DNA from: Sulfidibacterium sp036244975
GTDB lineage: Bacteria; Bacteroidota; Bacteroidia; Bacteroidales; F082
Direction: 5' to 3'
NCBI GenBank assembly: GCA_036244975.1
Contig: BTTE01000006.1
Location: forward strand, 1-64,000
DNA length: 64,000 nt
In this document: positions 1 to 7,640 of the stretch, piece by piece
Layout of the letters: each line of letters starts with the position of its first letter
Numbering within the stretch: position 1 is the stretch's first letter
Made by a program: the position numbers and the translations under genes
The notes under the pieces: generated by a model
Databases searched by the model: none
Seen by the model: the letters and a program-made list of their open reading frames with translations, nothing else
Told to the model about the DNA's origin: nothing

Positions 1-2
1 TA

Positions 3-65
3 CAAGTCGGTGAGCCAGCACGTATTATGACAGGCGTTTATGGCCTGTATTCTGCTAAAACATAA
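3..65 (+). CDS. C-terminal fragment of an unidentified protein, truncated by the window edge
   Basis: One frame is open from the left edge to a TAA at 63-65 and encodes about 20 residues ending in GLYSAKT. The other two forward frames stop within 30 bases. The stretch is too short to assign a family. It ends just before the promoter of the NrtS-like gene, which fits the 3' end of an upstream gene. It could also be non-coding. Confidence 0.3.
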   Translation, partial: QVGEPARIMTGVYGLYSAKT

Positions 66-78
66 AAAACGTTAATTG

Positions 79-120
79 TATTTAAGTATTTGCTTAAATA
101 ATGAACTATATCTATATTTG
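79..120 (+). promoter_or_regulatory. Bacteroidota-type promoter with an inverted repeat over the -33 box, upstream of nrtS-like gene
   Basis: A -7 element TATATTTG lies at 113-120 and a -33 TTTG at 89-92, separated by 20 bases. A perfect 8-base inverted repeat (TATTTAAG at 79-86, CTTAAATA at 93-100, 6-base spacer) overlaps the -33 box. This placement fits an operator for a dimeric regulator. The regulator is unknown, and the repeat could instead be a weak hairpin ending the upstream gene. Confidence 0.6.
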
Positions 121-164
121 CAACGGCAAAAGAAACTACTTTTTTAATCAAAGGTTGAAAACTT

Positions 165-416
165 ATGAAACAGTTTTTTAAATACGTGGCACAAAAAAAT
201 TCGCTGAAGAAGTCGGTTAAAATAGCACTCCTCGTGGGTACAATCCTGGCTTTGATAAATCATGCCGGAGCAATTTTTAACTGGAATTTTAATACGACGA
301 TGATTTTTCAAATAGTTTTGGATTATTTTGTTCCCTTTGGCGTTGCCTCTTACAGTGCGGCAATGGAGTTAGTTTATGCAAATCGTGTTGAAAAACGAGA
401 AAAAAAGGATACTTGA
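165..416 (+). CDS. nrtS: NrtS-like nitrate/nitrite transporter
   Basis: This 83-residue protein matches the pattern of the small NrtS family, whose members take up nitrate or nitrite in some cyanobacteria and other bacteria. A basic N-terminus (residues 1-19) is followed by a first membrane helix (about 20-38, with the family-like stretch VGTILALINHAG) and a second helix (about 46-68) that ends in the family-typical PFGVASYSAAM. The C-terminus is charged. The length is normal for the family. A good promoter lies 45 bases upstream, and the gene appears to be a single transcription unit. No nitrate reductase gene is in view, so the substrate is inferred from the family only. Confidence 0.72.
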   Translation: MKQFFKYVAQKNSLKKSVKIALLVGTILALINHAGAIFNWNFNTTMIFQIVLDYFVPFGVASYSAAMELVYANRVEKREKKDT

Positions 417-559
417 GACCCGGATGAAAATATTATGAAGATCCCTCACCTTCTGATATCATGCCGGTTGACGACCTTAATATACCCCGGTTTGTAACGT
501 TCTCCGGTGATATTAAGTTATATTGTATATTTACAAATCCGTAGACATATTAAAAAAGC

Positions 560-2200
560 ATGAAAGCATCAGACTTATTTATCAAAGCATTAGAAAACGA
601 AGGCGTAGAGTATATTTTCGGAATCCCGGGAGAGGAAAATCTTGATTTGCTGGATTCTATGAGAGAGTCTAAAATAAGATTGGTACTCACCCGTCATGAA
701 CAGGGAGCCGGTTTCATGGCTGCAACTTATGGCCGCCTGACAGGTAAACCGGGTGTTTGCTTGTCAACACTCGGACCGGGGGCTACCAACCTTACCACAC
801 CTGCTGCTTTTGCTCAATTAGGAGCCATGCCCATGTTGATGATTACCGGCCAAAAACCTATTAAAAAATCCAAACAAGGCCGTTTTCAGATTGTAGATAT
901 TGTTGAGCTGTTTCGTCCCATAACCAAATATACCCGCCAGATAGTGAATGGAAATAATATTCCGTCAATGGTTCGGGAAGCTTTTCGTTTGGCCATGCAG
1001 GAAAGGCCGGGGGCAGTGCACTTAGAATTACCTGAAGACATTGCTTCTGAAGATTGTCAGGAAAGAATTTTTGATGTGGTGGGCTTTAGACGGCCTGATG
1101 CGGATGAGAAAGCAATTCAAAAAGCCGTAGAAATGATAGAATCCGCAAAAATGCCTTTATTATTGATTGGCGCGGGAGCTAACAGAAAAAGGACAAGCAG
1201 AGCATTAACCGAATTTATAGAGCAAACAGGTATCCCGTTTTTTAATACACAAATGGGAAAAGGAGTTGTGGATGAGCGTCACCCGAAATTTTTAGGTACT
1301 GCGGCTTTGTCTAAAGATGATTTTATTCACTGTGCGATTAACAGGGCGGATTTAATTATAAATGTCGGACATGATGTGATTGAAAAGCCTCCGTTTTTTA
1401 TGAAGGAAGGGGGAACCAAAGTAATTCACATTAATTTTTTCCCGGCTCAGATAGATGAAGTGTATTTTCCCCAGCTAAATGTAATCGGAGATATTGCTTC
1501 CTCCATCATTCACCTTACAAAATGTATTAACAATAAGAGTAACTGGGATTTATCTTATTATCAAAGAATAAAAGAAGATGTTGAAAATCATTTGTCAAAA
1601 TATTCGCAAGACAAGCGTTTCCCGGTTTTACCACAACGGTTAGTGCATATTGTCAGGGAAGAATTACCGGATGATGGTATTGTAACTTTAGACAATGGCG
1701 TGTATAAAATCTGGTTTGCCCGAAACTACAAATGTTATCAACCCAATACACTGTTATTAGACAATGCCCTTGCAACCATGGGAGCCGGACTGGCTTCGGC
1801 TATGTGTGCGAAATTAATTTATCCCGATAAAAAAGTAATTGCCGTATGTGGCGATGGTGGATTTATGATGAATTCACAGGAATTGGAAACAGCCGTTCGT
1901 TTAGGGTTGAACCTCGTGGTGATTATTTTAAACGACAGCGCTTACGGAATGATAAAATGGAAACAGGAAGGAATGGGGTATGAGAACTTCGGGCTGGATT
2001 TTAAAAACCCGGACTTTGTAAAATATGCAGAAAGTTATGGAGCTTGCGGGCACAGGCCCGCAAGTGATAAAAGCTTTGTTGAAGTTTTATCGGAATGTTT
2101 AAATATAGATGGTGTTCATGTTATCGATCTATCAGTTGATTATACATTAAATCATTCAATCCTGAATGTGCTGTTAAAAGAGAGAACGTGTAAACTTTAA
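560..2200 (+). CDS. Acetolactate synthase large subunit-like ThDP-dependent enzyme
   Basis: This 546-residue protein has the three-domain fold of acetohydroxyacid synthases, which condense two pyruvates to 2-acetolactate using thiamine diphosphate. The catalytic glutamate is E47 in the stretch RHEQGAGFMA. A central domain follows, and the ThDP/Mg motif begins with GDGG at 431-434 and continues to an NDSAYG stretch. No regulatory small subunit gene is adjacent, so it resembles catabolic AlsS-type or stand-alone enzymes more than the IlvBN biosynthetic pair. It is followed after 37 bases by an aldehyde dehydrogenase and then an FMN enzyme, which suggests a pathway-specific operon. A weak -7 element (TATATTTA) lies at 526-533. 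Other ThDP decarboxylases of the same superfamily cannot be ruled out. Confidence 0.82.
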   Translation: MKASDLFIKALENEGVEYIFGIPGEENLDLLDSMRESKIRLVLTRHEQGAGFMAATYGRLTGKPGVCLSTLGPGATNLTTPAAFAQLGAMPMLMITGQKPIKKSKQGRFQIVDIVELFRPITKYTRQIVNGNNIPSMVREAFRLAMQERPGAVHLELPEDIASEDCQERIFDVVGFRRPDADEKAIQKAVEMIESAKMPLLLIGAGANRKRTSRALTEFIEQTGIPFFNTQMGKGVVDERHPKFLGTAALSKDDFIHCAINRADLIINVGHDVIEKPPFFMKEGGTKVIHINFFPAQIDEVYFPQLNVIGDIASSIIHLTKCINNKSNWDLSYYQRIKEDVENHLSKYSQDKRFPVLPQRLVHIVREELPDDGIVTLDNGVYKIWFARNYKCYQPNTLLLDNALATMGAGLASAMCAKLIYPDKKVIAVCGDGGFMMNSQELETAVRLGLNLVVIILNDSAYGMIKWKQEGMGYENFGLDFKNPDFVKYAESYGACGHRPASDKSFVEVLSECLNIDGVHVIDLSVDYTLNHSILNVLLKERTCKL

Positions 2201-2237
2201 AGGTCAATATAAACATTTGAACAAAAAATAAAAAACT

Positions 2238-3623
2238 ATGTTACAAGTAAAATCACCGTACGACCAAAGCTTAATAAAAGAGATACCAATAGTTGGGAAA
2301 GCTGAAGCAGAGAAAGCGCTCACAACTGCTTACAATTTATTTCAGGACCAGTCAAAATGGATTCCTGCTCACGAACGCATTGCCATTTTAGAACGGGCTG
2401 CAGAAATAATGACGGCCCGCATTGAGAAGTTAACCAAAACCGCAGCCCGGGAAGGCGGGAAACCTCTTGTGGATTCTAAAGTTGAGGTTTTACGGGCCAT
2501 CAATGGAGTAAAAATAGCCGCAGGGAATATTTCTCAGATAAAAGGAGAACAAATTCCTATGGGCCTGACAAAAGCATCTGAAAACAGGTTGGCTTTTACA
2601 ACGAGGGAGCCCATTGGTGTGGTTGCTGCTGTAAGTGCATTTAATCATCCGTTAAATTTAATTGTACACCAGGCTGTTACCGCTATTGCATCAGGTTGCC
2701 CTGTAATTGTGAAACCGGCATCGTCCACACCCTTGTCTTGTTTTGCCCTGGTTGAAATTCTAAAAGAAGCCGGGTTGCCAGAGGGGTGGTGCCAGATAAT
2801 AATTTGCGATAATAAAACAGCTGAATATTTGGTTACTGACAAAAGGGTTAATTATCTCTCCTTCATAGGTTCGGCAAAGGTGGGATGGTATTTAAAATCC
2901 AAATTGGCCCCCGGAACCCGGTGCGCACTGGAACATGGCGGCGCTGCTCCTGTCATTGTAGAGAAAGATGCGGAATTGAATGAAATGTTACCGGCTCTTT
3001 TAAAAGGAGGATTTTATCATGCGGGACAAGTTTGTGTTTCCGTGCAACGGGTTTTTGTACATGAAAATATTTGTGATGATGTTGCCAGCCGGTTGGCAGA
3101 AATGGCAAAAAAATTAGTTGTCGGGAACCCTCTCGATGAAAAAACGGAAGTTGGCCCGCTCATCTCACCACGAGAAGTTGACCGGATAGAAGAATGGGTA
3201 AATGAAGCCGTTGACGGAGGGGCAAAACTGTTGTGCGGAGGAAAACGAATTTCTGACAGCTGTTATGAACCTACAGTATTGTTAGACCCGCCTTTAGATG
3301 CTAATGTGTCAACATTGGAAATATTTGGCCCGGTTGTTTGCGTTTATTCCTATTCGGACAGGGATAATGCAATTGAAATTGCCAATAGTCTGGCTGTTCA
3401 TTTTCAGGCTTCTGTTTTTACCAAAAATATTGATGTGGCGTTAGATTGTGTAAAAAAGCTGAATGCCACTGCCGTTATGGTAAATGATCATACCGCCTTT
3501 CGCGTGGACTGGATGCCTTTTGGAGGAAGAGATGCCTCAGGAATCGGAATGGGCGGTATTCAATACTCCATGCACGAAATGACCCGGGAAAAATTAATGG
3601 TGATAAAAAGTAATGTTCTATAA
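2238..3623 (+). CDS. Aldehyde dehydrogenase family protein
   Basis: This 461-residue NAD(P)-dependent aldehyde dehydrogenase has the full catalytic set: N136 in AFNHPLN, the general base E232 in ALEHGG, and the nucleophile C266 in HAGQVCVSVQR. The length is close to the usual 450-500 residues. The start ATG lies 37 bases after the acetolactate synthase gene, and the next gene follows after 11 bases, so the three are very likely co-transcribed. The substrate is not evident. It resembles the broad ALDH branch that includes succinate-semialdehyde and lactaldehyde dehydrogenases. Confidence 0.88.
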   Translation: MLQVKSPYDQSLIKEIPIVGKAEAEKALTTAYNLFQDQSKWIPAHERIAILERAAEIMTARIEKLTKTAAREGGKPLVDSKVEVLRAINGVKIAAGNISQIKGEQIPMGLTKASENRLAFTTREPIGVVAAVSAFNHPLNLIVHQAVTAIASGCPVIVKPASSTPLSCFALVEILKEAGLPEGWCQIIICDNKTAEYLVTDKRVNYLSFIGSAKVGWYLKSKLAPGTRCALEHGGAAPVIVEKDAELNEMLPALLKGGFYHAGQVCVSVQRVFVHENICDDVASRLAEMAKKLVVGNPLDEKTEVGPLISPREVDRIEEWVNEAVDGGAKLLCGGKRISDSCYEPTVLLDPPLDANVSTLEIFGPVVCVYSYSDRDNAIEIANSLAVHFQASVFTKNIDVALDCVKKLNATAVMVNDHTAFRVDWMPFGGRDASGIGMGGIQYSMHEMTREKLMVIKSNVL

Positions 3624-3634
3624 TCTTTAAATCA

Positions 3635-5164
3635 ATGAAACAAAGAGAAATATTTATTCTAGTATCCATAGTGCTATTAGCTGTCATCGCAGGAATTTAC
3701 ACTTTTTGGGAGCCCGTTATTTGGAGTTTGATTCTTATCGGGCCAATCATCATATTGGGTTATACCGATATTTTTCAGAAAAAGCATGCCATAAAAAGAA
3801 ACTTTCCTGTTTTCGGAAATCTTAGGTTTTTATTGGAAAAGGCACGTCCGGAAATTATGCAGTATTTTGTGGAAACAAATACCGAGGGAAGGCCGGTAAA
3901 CAGAATTTTCCGTAACTTAATTTACCAGCGTGCTAAAAAAGTAATTGACACGGCACCCTTTGGGACACAAATGGATGTTTATCGTGCCGGATATGAATGG
4001 ATGGATCATTCTATTTATGCTAAAAACTATGCTGATATTGAAAACGAGCCAAGAATTTTAGTTGGTGGTGCAGATTGTAAAAAACCTTATTCTGCCAGTA
4101 TTTTAAATATTTCGGCTATGAGTTTCGGTGCATTAAGTCAGAATGCAATTTTAGCATTGAATACAGGAGCTAAAATAGGCGGGTTTGCCCATAATACCGG
4201 AGAAGGAGGAATTAGTCCTTACCATAAGCAACCCGGCGGTGATTTAATATGGCAAGTCGGAACCGGTTACTTTGGTTGCAGAACGAAAGATGGAAATTTT
4301 TGTCCGGATACCTTTCAGGAAAATGCAAGTATTGATAACGTTAAGATGATAGAAATTAAAATTTCACAAGGGGCAAAACCCGGTCATGGCGGTATTTTAC
4401 CCGCCAGTAAAAATACGCCTGAAATTGCAGAAATTCGTCATGTAAAAGCCCATACGGTAGTTCATTCTCCTCCGGGTCATACTGCTTTTAAAGATCAGGA
4501 AGGTTTAATGAATTTTGTAAAACAACTGAGAGATTTATCAGGTGGTAAGCCGGTTGGTTTTAAACTTTGTATCGGTAAAAAAGAAGAATTTATCGACATC
4601 TGTAAGGCAATGATTTCAACGGGAATAAAACCGGACTTTATCACCATTGACGGAGGAGAAGGAGGAACAGGAGCGGCTCCGATAGAGTTCTCCAACTCAT
4701 TAGGTATGCCGCTAAGAGATGGATTATCTTTTGTTGTTGATACCTTACGGGGCTATGATTTAAAGAAAGATATTAAAGTAATTGCTTCAGGGAAAATATT
4801 TAATGGCTTTCATATAGCAAGAGTGATAGCTTTAGGCGCCGATATGGTTAATTGTGCAAGAGCGATGATGATGGCGGTGGGATGTATCCAGGCATTGCAA
4901 TGTAATCTCAATACCTGCCCTGTTGGTGTTGCCACACAAGATAAAAGTTTAATGAGAGGATTAGTGGTTAGTGATAAAGCCCAAAAGGCGGCTAATTTTC
5001 ATCATGAAACCGTAAAAAGTTTTATTGAATTAATGGCCGCATGTGGTGTCGGTAGTCCGAATGATTTGAAAAGACATCATATCAACAGAAGAGTGAGTAT
5101 GAATAAAGTATTGAAATACAGCGAAATATATCCTGAAATTGAAACAGGTTCTTTGTTAGATTAG
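3635..5164 (+). CDS. FMN-binding glutamate synthase family protein
   Basis: This 509-residue protein resembles the stand-alone glutamate synthase central/FMN domain. One or two N-terminal membrane helices (about residues 5-45) precede the TIM barrel. Family motifs include GHGGILPA, the glycine-rich GEGGTGAAP at about 339-347, and a cysteine cluster near residue 425 (CNLNTCPVG) that resembles the 3Fe-4S ligands of GltS. No glutaminase domain is present, so glutamine-dependent glutamate synthesis is not assured. It is the last gene of a unit with acetolactate synthase and aldehyde dehydrogenase. Its membrane anchor suggests an oxidoreductase at the inner membrane. The true reaction is unknown. 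Confidence 0.85.
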   Translation: MKQREIFILVSIVLLAVIAGIYTFWEPVIWSLILIGPIIILGYTDIFQKKHAIKRNFPVFGNLRFLLEKARPEIMQYFVETNTEGRPVNRIFRNLIYQRAKKVIDTAPFGTQMDVYRAGYEWMDHSIYAKNYADIENEPRILVGGADCKKPYSASILNISAMSFGALSQNAILALNTGAKIGGFAHNTGEGGISPYHKQPGGDLIWQVGTGYFGCRTKDGNFCPDTFQENASIDNVKMIEIKISQGAKPGHGGILPASKNTPEIAEIRHVKAHTVVHSPPGHTAFKDQEGLMNFVKQLRDLSGGKPVGFKLCIGKKEEFIDICKAMISTGIKPDFITIDGGEGGTGAAPIEFSNSLGMPLRDGLSFVVDTLRGYDLKKDIKVIASGKIFNGFHIARVIALGADMVNCARAMMMAVGCIQALQCNLNTCPVGVATQDKSLMRGLVVSDKAQKAANFHHETVKSFIELMAACGVGSPNDLKRHHINRRVSMNKVLKYSEIYPEIETGSLLD

Positions 5165-5233
5165 AGATTTAAACAAAAAGAATATTTCCTACTTGGGTTT
5201 GGTAATGCGGAATATCACGGATCAGCAGGCAAG

Positions 5234-5274
5234 CCGAAGGGAATGCAAATCAATGTTTAAACATTAACCTTCGG
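5234..5274. terminator. Possible terminator hairpin between convergent genes
   Basis: CCGAAGG (5234-5240) can pair with CCTTCGG (5268-5274), and an inner palindrome AATGTTTAAACATT lies at 5252-5265. It sits between the FMN enzyme gene and the convergent response regulator gene and overlaps the last codons of the latter. No clear U-tract is seen, so the call is weak. Confidence 0.3.
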
Positions 5275-5962
5275 GAGCTATCAGCTTAAATCCCACACCA
5301 TGTACATTTAACAATTCTACTTTGGGATCATCTTTCAAAAATTTCCTGAGCTTGGTGATGTAAACATCCATGGATCGTGCGTTGAAATAGCTGTCGTCGT
5401 GCCATATCTTATTCAAAGCAACTGACCGGTCCAGCACCTCATTCAGGTTATCACACAGAAGCTTGAGTAGCTCGGCCTCTTTGGAGGTAAGCTTATTTTC
5501 GGTCTTTCCGATTTTCAGTATTTGATGATCATAGTTAAAGACATATTTTCCAAATTTATACACAGGATTTACATGCTTACGATTTTCTTGCTCGGTACGC
5601 CGCAAGATAGCCTTAATACGCAGCAGCAGCTCCTCCATACTAAAAGGTTTGGTAAGGTAATCATCACCTCCCATCTCAAACCCCTGAATTTTATCTTCCT
5701 GCATCACTTTGGCTGTGAGAAACAATAATGGCACTTTCTTGTCTAGTTTCCGTATTTCTTTGGCGAGTGTAAAGCCATCCATTACAGGCATCATCACATC
5801 CAAAATAGCAAAATTAAAGTCTTCTTTTTTAAACGTATCCAGGGCGATCTTTCCATTCTCACATAGCGTGGCGACGAAACCTTTGGCTTCCAAATACGAT
5901 TTTAAAATGCTTCCGAGATTTTTGTCATCTTCAGCAAGCAAAATGTTAATCTTTTTATCCAT
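5264..5962 (-). CDS. rprY: OmpR/PhoB-family response regulator (RprY-like)
   Basis: This 232-residue regulator has a receiver domain (about 5-120) with the acidic pair E11/D12, phosphoacceptor D55, T83 and K105. A winged-helix DNA-binding domain follows (about 135-230) with the expected SKEAELLKLL and VYITKLRKFL segments. Its gene start overlaps the end of the kinase gene by 8 bases, so the pair is translationally coupled. The arrangement and sequence resemble the RprX-RprY system of Bacteroides. The regulon is not evident here, and the gene could equally be called a generic PhoB-type regulator. Confidence 0.88.
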   Translation of the reverse strand: MDKKINILLAEDDKNLGSILKSYLEAKGFVATLCENGKIALDTFKKEDFNFAILDVMMPVMDGFTLAKEIRKLDKKVPLLFLTAKVMQEDKIQGFEMGGDDYLTKPFSMEELLLRIKAILRRTEQENRKHVNPVYKFGKYVFNYDHQILKIGKTENKLTSKEAELLKLLCDNLNEVLDRSVALNKIWHDDSYFNARSMDVYITKLRKFLKDDPKVELLNVHGVGFKLIAPEG

Positions 5963-7397
5963 GGCTTATTTTATTTTCATTTGGTAAATATATATGGAAA
6001 ACGGAACCCTTTTCCAGTTCCGAATCAACTGTTATCTTTCCTTTGTGTTGCTCCACGATGGTTTTCACGTAACTCAGTCCCAAACCAAAACCCTTAAAGT
6101 CGTGAAGATTACCGGTATGTACCCGATAAAGCTTATCAAAAATCTTGTTTTGGTTTGTTTTACTGATGCCAATGCCATTATCCTCAATATCGACCAAAAC
6201 ACCATCCTGCAGATTTCTGGCACTGATTTTTATAACAGGCTCATGGAGGTTGTATTTAATGGCATTGTCCAGTATATTTACAAAAACGTTGGTGATATGT
6301 ACCCGGTCAGCAAATATTAAACTGTTTCCTGTTTTCAAATCCAATGTAATTTCTCCCCCTTTGCTTTCGGCATTAATTTTTTTGCTGTTTAATGCATTTT
6401 GCAGGATTTCTAATAAATCGAGAGTTTCTTTATGAAGTTTTAACCTGCCGCTTTCGATGGTAGCCGACCGCAAAATATGTTCGGCCATGGTTCTCAGCCG
6501 TTTGTTTTCTTCATCGATAACACTAATATAATTGTTGTAAATCTCATCTGATTTTTTCACATCTTTATCTTTCAAAGCCTCACAGACAAGGGAAATAGTG
6601 GAAATAGGTGTTTTGAACTCGTGGGTCATATTGTTGATAAGGTCGTTTTTCATTTCCGATAGTTTCTTCTGCCGGTTGATGATTACGATACTAAAGGAAA
6701 ACGAGCCGATAATAATGAAAAACAGACCCAACGAAACAAACAACAGTTTGTAAAGTTTTTGTAATATGAACAGGTGTTCCTGTGGAAAATAGAGGAGTAA
6801 TTTCAATGGAAGCTGAACATTACCATTCAGCAGAGACAAATTATAAACAAAACTTTTGTTGAGTAATTCCGTAGGATATTTCCCTGTTTTCTGTAGGATC
6901 ATGGCATTGGCAATAGGTTTGTATATGCCAAATTCATATTTCGTTTTAATATTTTTCTCTAACAGCGAATTCCTAATGAGAGAATCAATAAGATTTTTAT
7001 GTTGGGAAAAAAACTTTATGTCATCCGGTTGTTTAAATGTCGCAAAAAGCTGTTGATACCGGTTACTCAGCATCATTCTTTTTTCCAGCAACCGATTCAA
7101 ATCGTGGGCACTGTTAAAGGTGAGGGACCTGGAAACAATATCGCGATTGATGGAATCGAAAAGGGCAAAAGTATTAACATTTTCGCGATAAAACTCTTTG
7201 GAATTCAAATAATATTGCTGATAACGCAGATTATCAATAACAAAAAGAACGCTCTGCATGGCCTGATCCACGTCACGATTAAAGGCTGCCTGCCGCACCT
7301 GTACCGCACTCCTTATCCAATAAACCTGAATTGTCAGCAATCCTATACTGGAAAGAGAAACCAAAATAATGATAATTGAGGTCAGTCTTTTATTCAT
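5955..7397 (-). CDS. rprX: Sensor histidine kinase (RprX-like)
   Basis: This 480-residue membrane kinase partners the downstream regulator. Residues 7-27 and 217-240 form two membrane helices that flank a periplasmic sensor region of about 190 residues. The phosphoacceptor is H259 in NNMTHEFKTP. A HATPase_c domain occupies roughly 360-475, with an N-box (FVNILDNAIKYN), a DNGIGI motif and a GFGLGLSYV motif. No HAMP domain is obvious, since the second helix runs almost directly into the dimerisation domain. The sensed signal is unknown. Confidence 0.88.
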   Translation of the reverse strand: MNKRLTSIIIILVSLSSIGLLTIQVYWIRSAVQVRQAAFNRDVDQAMQSVLFVIDNLRYQQYYLNSKEFYRENVNTFALFDSINRDIVSRSLTFNSAHDLNRLLEKRMMLSNRYQQLFATFKQPDDIKFFSQHKNLIDSLIRNSLLEKNIKTKYEFGIYKPIANAMILQKTGKYPTELLNKSFVYNLSLLNGNVQLPLKLLLYFPQEHLFILQKLYKLLFVSLGLFFIIIGSFSFSIVIINRQKKLSEMKNDLINNMTHEFKTPISTISLVCEALKDKDVKKSDEIYNNYISVIDEENKRLRTMAEHILRSATIESGRLKLHKETLDLLEILQNALNSKKINAESKGGEITLDLKTGNSLIFADRVHITNVFVNILDNAIKYNLHEPVIKISARNLQDGVLVDIEDNGIGISKTNQNKIFDKLYRVHTGNLHDFKGFGLGLSYVKTIVEQHKGKITVDSELEKGSVFHIYLPNENKISHG

Positions 7398-7472
7398 AAG
7401 GCAAAATTAACCCTTCATTTGATTGAAACAGAAGCTTTAACAAATATTAACAAGTTTTTTTCATTTTTTTAC

Positions 7473-7502
7473 TTGACTAAATGAAATATTGTTGTATATT
7501 TG
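7473..7502 (+). promoter_or_regulatory. Promoter upstream of the dnaG leader
   Basis: A -7 element TATATTTG lies at 7495-7502 with TTG at 7473-7475 as the -33 element. Transcription would start near 7508, leaving a leader of about 130 bases before dnaG that contains a strong terminator-like hairpin. Confidence 0.6.
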
Positions 7503-7507
7503 CATCG

Positions 7508-7611
7508 AACAATAGCAAGGGTAAATTTTCATAATTATTTTGCTTTGTTTAAAGGGTTTTCATAATTGTTGGTTTTTGAGAGGTAACCGTCCTGGTTATC
7601 TCTCTTTTTTT
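7508..7611 (+). ncRNA. Candidate short RNA or attenuated leader upstream of dnaG
   Basis: The predicted start near 7508 and the intrinsic terminator ending at 7611 delimit a transcript of about 100 nt with no open frame of note. It is either a free-standing small RNA or a leader whose termination limits dnaG expression. Two copies of TTTTCATAATT (about 7527 and 7557) lie inside it. I do not recognise a known RNA family. Confidence 0.35.
7578..7611 (+). terminator. Intrinsic terminator or attenuator hairpin before dnaG
   Basis: An 11-base stem (GAGAGGTAACC at 7578-7588 with GGTTATCTCTC at 7594-7604, including one G-U pair) has a 5-base loop and is followed by seven T residues at 7605-7611. 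It ends 30 bases before the dnaG start codon, in the sense orientation of dnaG. This is unusual for a terminator that serves no upstream gene on this strand. Confidence 0.75.
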
Positions 7612-7640
7612 ATATTATCTTAGCCGTCTCTTTTTGTGCC

